NCBI RefSeq assembly: GCF_003945325.1
Contig: NZ_AP019307.1
Span: 620,001 to 684,000 of the forward strand
Reading direction: 5' to 3'
DNA length: 64,000 nucleotides
Origin: Nocardioides baekrokdamisoli
Lineage (GTDB): Bacteria; Actinomycetota; Actinomycetes; Propionibacteriales; Nocardioidaceae
Both the position numbers and the translations under genes were made by a program. Each line of letters begins with the position of its first letter. Position 1 is the first letter of the stretch. Positions 57,534 to 64,000 of the stretch are shown piece by piece. A model generated the notes under the pieces. That model was given only the letters and a program-made list of their open reading frames with translations. It did no database searches and was not told the origin of the DNA.

Positions 57534-58406
57534 CTATCCTCGCAAACGCGCTGTCAGAAAGCGCGCACGGCCGGCCAGATCCTTGTGGTCGCGTACGTCG
57601 CTCCACCGGCCGGTCGCCCGAAACACCTCGGGCGCCGACTCGCCCTGGGCGTCGGCGTGCTCGACCCCGACCACACCCCCGGGCCTGAGAAGCTCGGCAG
57701 CTCGGAGCTCGAGCAGGCGGATGGCGTCCAGGCCGTCCTGCCCGGAGAAGAGCGCGATCTGCGGATCGTGGTCGCGCGCCTCCAGCGCCACCGACTCCCA
57801 CGCCTCCAGCGGAATGTACGGCGGATTGCACGCGATGACATCGACCGTGCCGACCAGGTCGTCGAACGCCTTGAAGGCATCGCCCTGCCTCAGATCCACG
57901 TCGATGCCAGCGAGGTTCTTCTCCGCCCAGGCGAAGGCATCCACACTGAGCTCAACAGCGTGGACCTCAGCCGCCGGGCACTCGTCCTTCACCGCCTTCG
58001 CGATGGCACCCGAGCCCGTGCAGAGGTCCAGCACGATCGGTGATCTCGATACGCCGCCTTCGGCGTCTACCCGACCCGCTGGGTCGGCGGCGTCGATGGC
58101 CCATCCTGCGAGCAGCTCGGTCTCGGGCCGCGGGATGAAGACACCGGGACCCACCTGGAGTTCCACATGACGGAAGTACGCGACGCCGGTCAGGTGCTGG
58201 AGCGGGATCCGTGTCGCCCGTTGCGCCACCAGGGCCTCGTACTCTGCCTCGGCAGCGGCATCGATCTCATCGACGAGTGTCAGTTGGCTGCGGGTCACCT
58301 TCAGGACGTGGGTGAGCAATTCGGTGGCGTCGGACTGGGGACTCTCCACGCCCGCACCCGCCAGACGTCCGGCGGCGGCGGCGATGAGGTCGCGGGGCCG
58401 GCTCAC
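57534..58406 (-). CDS. prmC: Peptide chain release factor glutamine methyltransferase
   Basis: Methylates the Gln of the GGQ motif in release factors, including PrfA encoded just upstream. Of 290 residues, the N-terminal helical domain includes [40 protein letters not shown] leads to the SAM-binding [18 protein letters not shown] and the catalytic [20 protein letters not shown]. Between them lies a short unusual stretch, [13 protein letters not shown], encoded by an interspersed palindromic repeat (58042-58076). The GTG at 58406 overlaps the prfA stop (GTGA). Confidence 0.95.
   Translation of the reverse strand: MSRPRDLIAAAAGRLAGAGVESPQSDATELLTHVLKVTRSQLTLVDEIDAAAEAEYEALVAQRATRIPLQHLTGVAYFRHVELQVGPGVFIPRPETELLAGWAIDAADPAGRVDAEGGVSRSPIVLDLCTGSGAIAKAVKDECPAAEVHAVELSVDAFAWAEKNLAGIDVDLRQGDAFKAFDDLVGTVDVIACNPPYIPLEAWESVALEARDHDPQIALFSGQDGLDAIRLLELRAAELLRPGGVVGVEHADAQGESAPEVFRATGRWSDVRDHKDLAGRARFLTARLRG
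58042..58076 (-). repeat. Interspersed palindromic repeat copy inside prmC
   Basis: The plus strand reads GATCTCGATACGCCGCCTTC, then GGCGTCTACCCGACC, followed by CGCTGGGTCGG. ACGCCG and CGGCGT pair around CCTT, giving a stem with TCTCGAT and TACCCGACC flanks. The same design occurs in rarA (21301-21329). It is in frame in prmC and adds about a dozen residues between the N-terminal domain and the SAM motif. Confidence 0.65.
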
Positions 58407-59476
58407 GTGTCCAACGCCGCGAGGCGCGATTCGAGGTCGGCATCGACGCAACTGGCGATGATCGGTGCCAGATCGCCGTTCAAGACCTGGTCGAGGTTGT
58501 ACGACTTGTAGCCGGTGCGATGGTCGGAGATCCGGTTCTCGGGGAAGTTGTAGGTCCGGATCCGCTCGGATCGGTCGACCGTACGCACCTGGCTGCGACG
58601 GGCGTCGCCGGCCTCGGCTGCGGCGGCTTCCTCGGCTGCAGCCAGCAGGCGCGCGCGGAGGATCCGCATGGCCTGCTCCTTGTTCTGCAGCTGCGACTTC
58701 TCGTTCTGGCAACTCACCACCGTCCCGGTCGGGATGTGGGTGATCCTGACAGCCGAATCCGTGGTGTTGACCGACTGGCCGCCGGGACCGCTCGACCGGA
58801 AGACATCGATGCGAAGGTCGTTCTCATCGACCACGACGTCGACCTGCTCGGCCTCGGGCATCACCAGGACGCCTGCTGCGGAGGTGTGGATCCGACCTTG
58901 CGACTCCGTCGCAGGCACGCGCTGCACACGATGCACGCCGCCCTCGAACTTGAGCAGCGCGTACGGTGCCTGACCCGGCTCGGGAGTGCCTTTGGCCTTG
59001 ATGGCGACGGTGACCGACTTGTAACCGCCGAGGTCGGACTCGTTGGCGTCGAGGATCTCGACCTTCCAGCCGAGTTGCTCGGCGTACCGGCTGTACATCC
59101 GGAGCAGATCGCCGGCGAAGAGCGCAGACTCCTCGCCACCCTCCCCCGACTTCACCTCGAGGATCGCGTCCTTGTCGTCGGACGGATCGCGCGGAACGAG
59201 CAGGCGGCGGAGCTTCTCCTCGGCCTCGTTGCGCCGCACGACGAGTGCGTCGACCTCGTCGGCAAAGGCCTCGTCCTCCGCAGCGAGTTCGCGGGCGGCC
59301 TCGATGTCCTCACCGAACGTCAGCCAGTCGCGGTAGACGCCGATGATCGCACTGAGTTCGGAGTAACGCGTGTTGAGTTTCTTCGACAGGCGCGCGTCTG
59401 CGTGCGTCTCAGGCGCACCCAGCCGACCCTCGAGTTCGCCGTGCTCGGCGACGAGTCCCTCAACAGCATCAAACAT
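58403..59476 (-). CDS. prfA: Peptide chain release factor 1
   Basis: Ends translation at UAA and UAG. 357 residues. The codon-reading PAT motif is at 188-190 ([20 protein letters not shown]), the peptidyl-hydrolysis GGQ at 232-234 ([20 protein letters not shown]), and [20 protein letters not shown] is in the C-terminal part. The start is ATG at 59476; the frame is open beyond it but lacks RF1-like sequence and crosses the rpmE terminator. The rpmE-prfA-prmC order allows coordinated supply of the factor and its methylase. Confidence 0.97.
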   Translation of the reverse strand: MFDAVEGLVAEHGELEGRLGAPETHADARLSKKLNTRYSELSAIIGVYRDWLTFGEDIEAARELAAEDEAFADEVDALVVRRNEAEEKLRRLLVPRDPSDDKDAILEVKSGEGGEESALFAGDLLRMYSRYAEQLGWKVEILDANESDLGGYKSVTVAIKAKGTPEPGQAPYALLKFEGGVHRVQRVPATESQGRIHTSAAGVLVMPEAEQVDVVVDENDLRIDVFRSSGPGGQSVNTTDSAVRITHIPTGTVVSCQNEKSQLQNKEQAMRILRARLLAAAEEAAAAEAGDARRSQVRTVDRSERIRTYNFPENRISDHRTGYKSYNLDQVLNGDLAPIIASCVDADLESRLAALDT

Positions 59477-59499
59477 CCGTACTCCTCCATGCGCAGCGG

Positions 59500-59541
59500 A
59501 AAAGACAACACCGCCCGCCTCCCATGGGGAAGCGGGCGGTG
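59500..59541 (-). terminator. Rho-independent terminator after rpmE
   Basis: On the minus strand CACCGCCCGC and GCGGGCGGTG form a 10-bp stem around a 13-nt loop, followed by TTGTCTTTT. It starts 9 nt after the rpmE stop. It is the clearest intrinsic terminator in the window and would insulate prfA from rpmE. Confidence 0.88.
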
Positions 59542-59550
59542 CCATTGGAA

Positions 59551-59757
59551 CTACTTCTTGCCGTAGCGGGCCTCGAAGCGGGCCACGCGGCCGCCGGTGT
59601 CGAGGATCTTCTGCTTGCCGGTGTAGAACGGGTGGCACTCGCTGCAGACGTCCGCACGGATGGAACCGGTCGGGTTGGTCGAGCGGGTGGTGAACTCAGC
59701 GCCACAGGTACAGGTCACGTTGGTGACGATGTACTGCGGGTGGATGTCGGCCTTCAT
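59551..59757 (-). CDS. rpmE: 50S ribosomal protein L31
   Basis: A 68-residue ribosomal protein. [20 protein letters not shown] opens it, and the CxC plus [10 protein letters not shown] arrangement makes it the zinc-binding C+ form, used when zinc is plentiful; a C- paralogue may exist elsewhere. It ends [19 protein letters not shown]. The start is ATG at 59757 with AAAGGA 7 nt upstream. It is followed by a strong terminator. Confidence 0.97.
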   Translation of the reverse strand: MKADIHPQYIVTNVTCTCGAEFTTRSTNPTGSIRADVCSECHPFYTGKQKILDTGGRVARFEARYGKK

Positions 59758-59786
59758 GGGATGTCCTTTCATGGTGCCGGGTCCCC

Positions 59787-59801
59787 TGCCCCGACGGGGC
59801 A
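59787..59801 (-). promoter_or_regulatory. Hairpin in the rpmE leader
   Basis: TGCCCC and GGGGCA pair around a 3-nt loop, 30 nt before the rpmE start codon. It could be a site of control by ribosomal protein L31 or another factor, or simply a stable 5' stem. Rho's own 3' end also lies in this 139-base gap, with GCGTACGC repeated at 59866 and 59880, a possible weak hairpin. Confidence 0.4.
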
Positions 59802-59896
59802 CAGCGTCTTCGCGACGCCGTGGGGTGAACCGGAACTGACTGATGAAGTTTACGCAGCGAGTTTGCGTACGCCCAAAACGCGCGTACGCCCCGTTC

Positions 59897-61687
59897 TTAT
59901 TCCGAGGATCCGCCCGGGGTGGTGTTCTGGACCTGCATCAGGAACTCACCGTTGCTCTGCGTCTTCTTGAGGCGCTCGAGCAGCAGCTCGAGTGCCTGCT
60001 GACCGTCGAGCGCGGAGAGTACGCGGCGAAGCTTCCAGATGATGGCGAGTTCGTCCTTGCCCATCAGGAGTTCCTCGCGGCGCGTACCGGACTGGACCGC
60101 GTCGATGGCCGGGAAGATGCGCTTCTCCGCGAAGTCGCGGCGGAGGCGGATCTCCATGTTTCCGGTGCCCTTGAACTCCTCGAAGATGACCTCATCCATC
60201 TTGGAGCCGGACTCGATCAGGGCAGTGGCGAGGATGGTGAGCGAGCCACCGTGCTCGATGTTGCGCGCCGCACCGAAGAAGCGCTTCGGCGGGTAGAGCG
60301 CGGCGGAGTCGACACCACCGGACAGGATGCGACCCGACGCCGGAGCGGCGAGGTTGTACGCACGGCCCAGACGGGTGATGCCGTCGAGGAGCACGACGAC
60401 GTCGTGACCCAACTCGACCAGGCGCTTCGCGCGCTCGATCGCGAGCTCGGCGACGATCGTGTGGTCGGTCGCGGGCCGGTCGAAGGTGCTCGAGATGACC
60501 TCACCCTTGACCGAGCGCTCGAAGTCGGTGACTTCCTCCGGACGCTCGTCGACGAGGACGACCATCAGGTGACATTCGGGGTTGTTGATGGTGATCGAGT
60601 TCGCGATCGACTGCATCACCATCGTCTTGCCGGCCTTGGCCGGCGACACGATCAGACCGCGCTGGCCCTTGCCGATCGGGGCGGCGATATCGATCACGCG
60701 CCCGATCAGGTTCGTGTTGTCGGTCTCCATCCGGAGACGCTCGCTGGCGTACAGCGGCGTCAGCTTGGCAAAGTCCGCGCGCCCGGCAGCCTTGCTCGGA
60801 TCGACACCGTTGACCGAGTCGATCTTGACCATCGGGTTGAAGCTGGCGCGTGCCTCGCCCTCACGGGGCTGGCGGACCTGACCGACGATCGCGTCACCGC
60901 GGCGCAGGCCGAGCTTGCGCACCATCGAGATGGAGACGTACACGTCGTCCGAGCTCGGCAGGTAGCCGCTGGTGCGGACGAAGGCGTACTTGTCGTTGAC
61001 ATCCAGGATGCCGGCCGCCGGGACGAGTACATCGTCCTCGCGCACCTCGGTGTCGATCTCGCCACGAGGCATGCCACCGCCACCGGCGGCGCCGCCGCGA
61101 CGGTCGCGGTCACGGCTGCGACGTCGACGGTTGCGACTGCTGCGGCTGTCGCCGTCGCCGTCTCCGAAGTTGCCGCCGCCCTGGTTGTTGCCGCCGCCCT
61201 GGTTGTTGCCGCCGCCCTGGTTGCCCTGGTTCTGGCCGCGCTGGTTCTGGTTGTTGTTCTGGTTGTTGTTCTGGCGGCGCTCATTGCGCTGCGGCTGCTC
61301 ACCGCCGTCGCCTGCCTGCTCGCCTTGGGGAGCGTCCGTCTTCGGGGCGTCAGCCTTCGGGGCGTCCGAACCGGCGTTCTCGCCGGCATTCGTACGCGGC
61401 GCACGCTCACGACGAGGACGCTCACGGCGCTCGCCCTGCTCGCCGGCGTTGTCGCTCCTGGGGGTGTCGCTCTTCGGAGCGTCGTTCTTGGGCGCATCAG
61501 CCTTGGCAGCCGCCGACTTGGCGGACTGGGCAGCCTTGATCGCGGAGACCAGGTCGGCCTTCTTCATCGATCCGGTGCCGCTGATACCGAGGCCACCCGC
61601 CAGCGACTTGAGGTCGGCGAGCAGCATCGAGTTGAGTCCGCCGGACGCCTTCTTGGCAGGCGCAGCGGATTCGAGGGTTTCCGTCAC
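59897..61687 (-). CDS. rho: Transcription termination factor Rho
   Basis: Hexameric RNA helicase that ends transcription, 596 residues. The N-terminal helical domain ([20 protein letters not shown], residues 21-50) is split from the RNA-binding fold (from about 210) by an insert of about 150 residues. The insert is rich first in Ala, Asp, Lys and Arg, then in Asn, Gln and Gly (139-173), then in Arg. Walker A is SPAKAGKT (348-355), and [20 protein letters not shown] and [19 protein letters not shown] follow. Such inserts are typical of actinobacterial Rho and add RNA-binding capacity. The GTG at 61687 has AAGGACC upstream. Confidence 0.97.
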   Translation of the reverse strand: MTETLESAAPAKKASGGLNSMLLADLKSLAGGLGISGTGSMKKADLVSAIKAAQSAKSAAAKADAPKNDAPKSDTPRSDNAGEQGERRERPRRERAPRTNAGENAGSDAPKADAPKTDAPQGEQAGDGGEQPQRNERRQNNNQNNNQNQRGQNQGNQGGGNNQGGGNNQGGGNFGDGDGDSRSSRNRRRRSRDRDRRGGAAGGGGMPRGEIDTEVREDDVLVPAAGILDVNDKYAFVRTSGYLPSSDDVYVSISMVRKLGLRRGDAIVGQVRQPREGEARASFNPMVKIDSVNGVDPSKAAGRADFAKLTPLYASERLRMETDNTNLIGRVIDIAAPIGKGQRGLIVSPAKAGKTMVMQSIANSITINNPECHLMVVLVDERPEEVTDFERSVKGEVISSTFDRPATDHTIVAELAIERAKRLVELGHDVVVLLDGITRLGRAYNLAAPASGRILSGGVDSAALYPPKRFFGAARNIEHGGSLTILATALIESGSKMDEVIFEEFKGTGNMEIRLRRDFAEKRIFPAIDAVQSGTRREELLMGKDELAIIWKLRRVLSALDGQQALELLLERLKKTQSNGEFLMQVQNTTPGGSSE

Positions 61688-61903
61688 GTGAGGTCCTTCC
61701 CACGTATGAGCCCGCTTCGGCGCCTATCGCCGGCTGGGCAACTCTGGGTTCTCCCCCGCCTCGGGATGTGGCTCGCGGAGCCACGGTGGCGGAGGGAGGA
61801 GATGCATCGTGCGGGCGTGTGCCTCGCTGGATGCCACGTCGCTCAGGGGCGACGCTCGTTCAATGTAGCACCTGCGACCGTAGATCTATTCCCTGTGTGT
61901 CAA
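61688..61903 (-). promoter_or_regulatory. rho promoter and long leader
   Basis: TTGACA at 61903-61898 is a consensus -35 box; TACGGT at 61882-61877 is the best -10 but the 15-bp spacer is short. A transcript from here would have a leader of about 180 nt. The leader holds a GTGGCTC-GCG-GAGCCAC hairpin (61768-61784). Long leaders allow Rho to control its own gene; this is inference. Confidence 0.45.
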
Positions 61904-61944
61904 GCCCGCGCGTCGCGAGCCCCGGCACCCGTGGTGGGAGACGT

Positions 61945-62841
61945 TCAGGCCAGGGAGGCGCGTACGCCGGCGGTGTCGATCCGGAGGTGGTGCGAGACCC
62001 AGCCTGCAGGCGTACGCGCGAGCAACTCGTCCGCGTTCTCAACGACAAATGCCAGAACGGTAGGGCCGGCACCGGAGACGATCGCGGCGATCCCATCGGC
62101 CCGCAGCGCATCGACCAGAGCCAGCGATTCGGGCATCGCCGGACGGCGGTAGTCCTGATGCAGGTAGTCCCGCGTCGCCCGGTGCAGTTGGTCGGGCGCG
62201 AACCCGAGGGCAGCAACCATCAAGGCTGCTCGACCACTGTTGGCAGCCGCGTCGGCGTGCGGCACCTCAGCCGGCAGCAACCCCCGGGCGACCTTCGTCT
62301 CGACACCGGTCGGCGGGATGAACACGACAGCGCTCAGGCGTTCGTCGACGGGCGCCGTGACCGCGTAGAAGGCGTCGTCGTTGCCGGAGATGGTGAAGCC
62401 TCCGTACACCGCTGGCGCCACGTTGTCGGGGTGGCCCTCGATCTCGGCTGCAAGCTCGAAGAGCTCATCATCAGTCAGGCGCTCGCGGCCGTCCCGGACG
62501 AGCGCACGAGCCAGCGCCAGACCACCGACGATCGCGGCGGAGGACGAACCCAGTCCACGCGCATGCGGAATGACGTTCTCGCAGGTCAGACGCAATCCCG
62601 AGGGGTTCTCCCCCAACACCGCGAACGCCTGCCTCATCGACCGCACGACCAGATGCGACTCGTCACGTGGGACCGAATCGGCACCAGCGCCCGTGACCTC
62701 GATCTCGAGTCCCCCCGCGATCACCTCGGCGTGCAAGGTGTCGTGGAGACCGAGCGCGAGACCGAGCGAGTCGAACCCCGGGCCGAGATTGGCCGACGTC
62801 GCCGGGACCGTGACGGTGACCCGTCCGGCGACCAGACTCAT
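61945..62841 (-). CDS. thrB: Homoserine kinase
   Basis: GHMP kinase that phosphorylates homoserine for threonine synthesis. Of 298 residues, [20 protein letters not shown] and [20 protein letters not shown] (phosphate-binding loop) are the key motifs; [15 protein letters not shown] is motif 3. The ATG at 62841 overlaps the thrC stop (ATGA). Last gene of hom-thrC-thrB. Confidence 0.96.
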   Translation of the reverse strand: MSLVAGRVTVTVPATSANLGPGFDSLGLALGLHDTLHAEVIAGGLEIEVTGAGADSVPRDESHLVVRSMRQAFAVLGENPSGLRLTCENVIPHARGLGSSSAAIVGGLALARALVRDGRERLTDDELFELAAEIEGHPDNVAPAVYGGFTISGNDDAFYAVTAPVDERLSAVVFIPPTGVETKVARGLLPAEVPHADAAANSGRAALMVAALGFAPDQLHRATRDYLHQDYRRPAMPESLALVDALRADGIAAIVSGAGPTVLAFVVENADELLARTPAGWVSHHLRIDTAGVRASLA

Positions 62842-63902
62842 GCCAGGCCTGCGGCGCCCGCCGCGGCGTCGATGTCCGCGTCGACGACCACATCGTCGAT
62901 GTCGCCGTGGTGCTCCAGCGCCGTGACCGTGTCCTTGAGGCCGTTGCCGGTCACGACGATGACGACCTTCTTGCCGGCGTACGAGTCGCCTGCGGCGAGC
63001 TCCTGCAGCAGACCGGCCACACCGGCCGCCGATGCGGGCTCGACGAAGACACCGTCCTCGCGGGCCAATGCTGCCTGGGCGTCGAGGATCTGCTCGTCGG
63101 TGACCGAGGCGAACCGACCGCCCGAACCGTCACGCGCGGCCTCCGCGAGCTTCCACGAGGCAGGGTTGCCGATCCGGATCGCAGTGGCGCGGGTCTCCGG
63201 GTTCGCGACCGGGTGACCGAGCACCAGCGGCGCGGCGCCGGCCGCCTGGAAGGCCCGCAGCACGGGGGTGCGGGTGGCGCGGCCAAGCTCGGCGTACTGC
63301 TGATAACCCAGCCAGTAGGCGCTCATGTTGCCGGCATTGCCGATCGGCATCAGTTGATAGTCCGGGGCATCGCCGAGCGCGTCGACGATCTCGAAGGCTC
63401 CGGTCTTCTGGCCCTGGAGACGGACCGGGTTGACGCTGTTGACCAGCGCGACGGGGTAGTGCTCGGCCAGACCACGGGAGAGTCGGAGGCAGTCGTCGAA
63501 GTTCCCGCGGACCTTGATCACCTTGCCGCCGTGCATGATCGCCTGCGCCATCTTGCCGGCCGCGATCTTGCCGTCCGGGACGAGCACGATCGGAGTGATG
63601 CGGGCCTTCGCCGCGTACGCCGCCATCGAGGCCGAGGTGTTGCCGGTCGAGGCGCAGACGACGGCCTTGGCACCCTCGTGGACGGCAACCGAGATCGCCG
63701 CCGTCATGCCGCGGTCCTTGAACGATCCGGTCGGGTTGGCACCCTCGACCTTGAGCCAGACGTCTCCGCCGGTCAGGCCGCTGAGCCACTCCGAGCGGAC
63801 GAGTGGCGTACCGCCCTCGCCCAACGAGATCGCCGGGGTGTCCGCCGGAATGTCGAGGAATTCGCGGTACTCCTCGATCAGGCCGCGCCACTGGTGACTC
63901 AT
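62838..63902 (-). CDS. thrC: Threonine synthase
   Basis: PLP enzyme turning O-phosphohomoserine into threonine, 354 residues, the short type. [20 protein letters not shown] opens it; [20 protein letters not shown] holds the PLP-binding Lys; [20 protein letters not shown] binds the phosphate, and [20 protein letters not shown] is conserved. The ATG at 63902 overlaps the hom stop. Confidence 0.97.
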   Translation of the reverse strand: MSHQWRGLIEEYREFLDIPADTPAISLGEGGTPLVRSEWLSGLTGGDVWLKVEGANPTGSFKDRGMTAAISVAVHEGAKAVVCASTGNTSASMAAYAAKARITPIVLVPDGKIAAGKMAQAIMHGGKVIKVRGNFDDCLRLSRGLAEHYPVALVNSVNPVRLQGQKTGAFEIVDALGDAPDYQLMPIGNAGNMSAYWLGYQQYAELGRATRTPVLRAFQAAGAAPLVLGHPVANPETRATAIRIGNPASWKLAEAARDGSGGRFASVTDEQILDAQAALAREDGVFVEPASAAGVAGLLQELAAGDSYAGKKVVIVVTGNGLKDTVTALEHHGDIDDVVVDADIDAAAGAAGLA

Positions 63903-64000
63903 GCGTCGATCCCCTCAACCCGCATCACCGAGGTGACGTCGCGGACAACATCCATGCTCCGAAGGTGCGCCACGGTGGCGGCCAGTTGGGCGTCCGTCGC
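63899..64000 (-). CDS. hom: Homoserine dehydrogenase, C-terminal end (gene runs off the window)
   Basis: Only the last 33 codons and the stop are visible, ending [19 protein letters not shown]. This is the usual end of actinobacterial homoserine dehydrogenase, including its ACT domain ([14 protein letters not shown]). The stop overlaps the thrC ATG, so hom-thrC-thrB form one operon. Confidence 0.88.
   Translation of the reverse strand, partial: ATDAQLAATVAHLRSMDVVRDVTSVMRVEGIDA

Noticed and set aside
61160..61275. Tandem DNA repeat as a satellite or insertion
   Set aside because: It is in frame in rho and encodes the Asn/Gln/Gly-rich segment, so it is coding low-complexity DNA.

Overview
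The window is a stretch of high-GC actinobacterial chromosome. Gene order, codon use, GTG starts, stop/start overlaps (ATGA, GTGA, TGATG) and several promoters placed so that transcription would begin at the start codon all fit this. The synteny (pyrRBC-nusB-efp-aro; alaS-rarA-aspS-hisS-rel-secDF-yajC-ruvBAC-yebC-pdxTS-pgsA; thr-rho-rpmE-prfA-prmC-tsaC-wecA-atp-DUF2550) matches conserved actinobacterial blocks. A Nocardioidaceae-like member of the Propionibacteriales is my best guess, but that is inference. Almost every gene lies on the minus strand.

Layout, left to right. 1-6.4 kb: pyrimidine biosynthesis. pyrR-pyrB-pyrC sit in a tight operon with a small membrane protein and a GNAT acetyltransferase. 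carA is cut off from them by two plus-strand genes (CapA-like lipoprotein, DUF1697). pyrR and carA each have a nearly identical PyrR-binding leader. 6.4-9.2 kb: a Tat-exported metallophosphoesterase, nusB and efp. 9.3-10.7 kb: a plus-strand ECF sigma factor cassette behind a perfect 26-bp palindrome. 10.8-17.2 kb: aromatic amino acid genes (aroE, aroC, aroK, aroB, aroQ) with a lone prepilin peptidase, mltG and ruvX. 17.2-22.0 kb: alaS, two small membrane proteins and rarA. 22.0-29.9 kb: a lower-GC block between rarA and aspS, encoding two secreted proteins, a PH-domain membrane protein and a complete dipeptide-type ABC importer. 29.9-37.5 kb: aspS, hisS, an MBL hydrolase, a DUF349 protein and rel. 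37.5-45.2 kb: secF, secD, yajC, ruvB, ruvA, ruvC (with a LexA box), a hydrolase, a DUF1801 protein and yebC. 45.2-47.5 kb: pdxT, pdxS, pgsA. 47.5-55.6 kb: DUF2550 and the whole F1Fo ATP synthase operon. 55.7-64 kb: wecA, tsaC, prmC, prfA, rpmE, rho, thrB, thrC and the end of hom.

The most unusual item is the substrate-binding protein of the ABC importer (27827-29611). Its sequence is that of SBP family 5, but the order is rotated: after the lipoprotein signal comes the segment that normally ends the protein, followed by the segment that normally begins it. This looks like a natural circular permutation, in an intact frame and in an otherwise normal operon. Other points worth attention are: a lipoprotein gene whose only sensible start is AUA; interspersed palindromic repeats lying in frame inside rarA and prmC; a 175-bp inverted-repeat element filling the gap between the DUF349 gene and rel; a 2 x 31-bp tandem repeat in front of yebC; an ATP synthase epsilon subunit with no C-terminal domain; and paired operator-like sites before the ABC importer. 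No tRNA, rRNA, CRISPR array, integrase or transposase was seen. No stretch longer than 300 bases lacks a gene.
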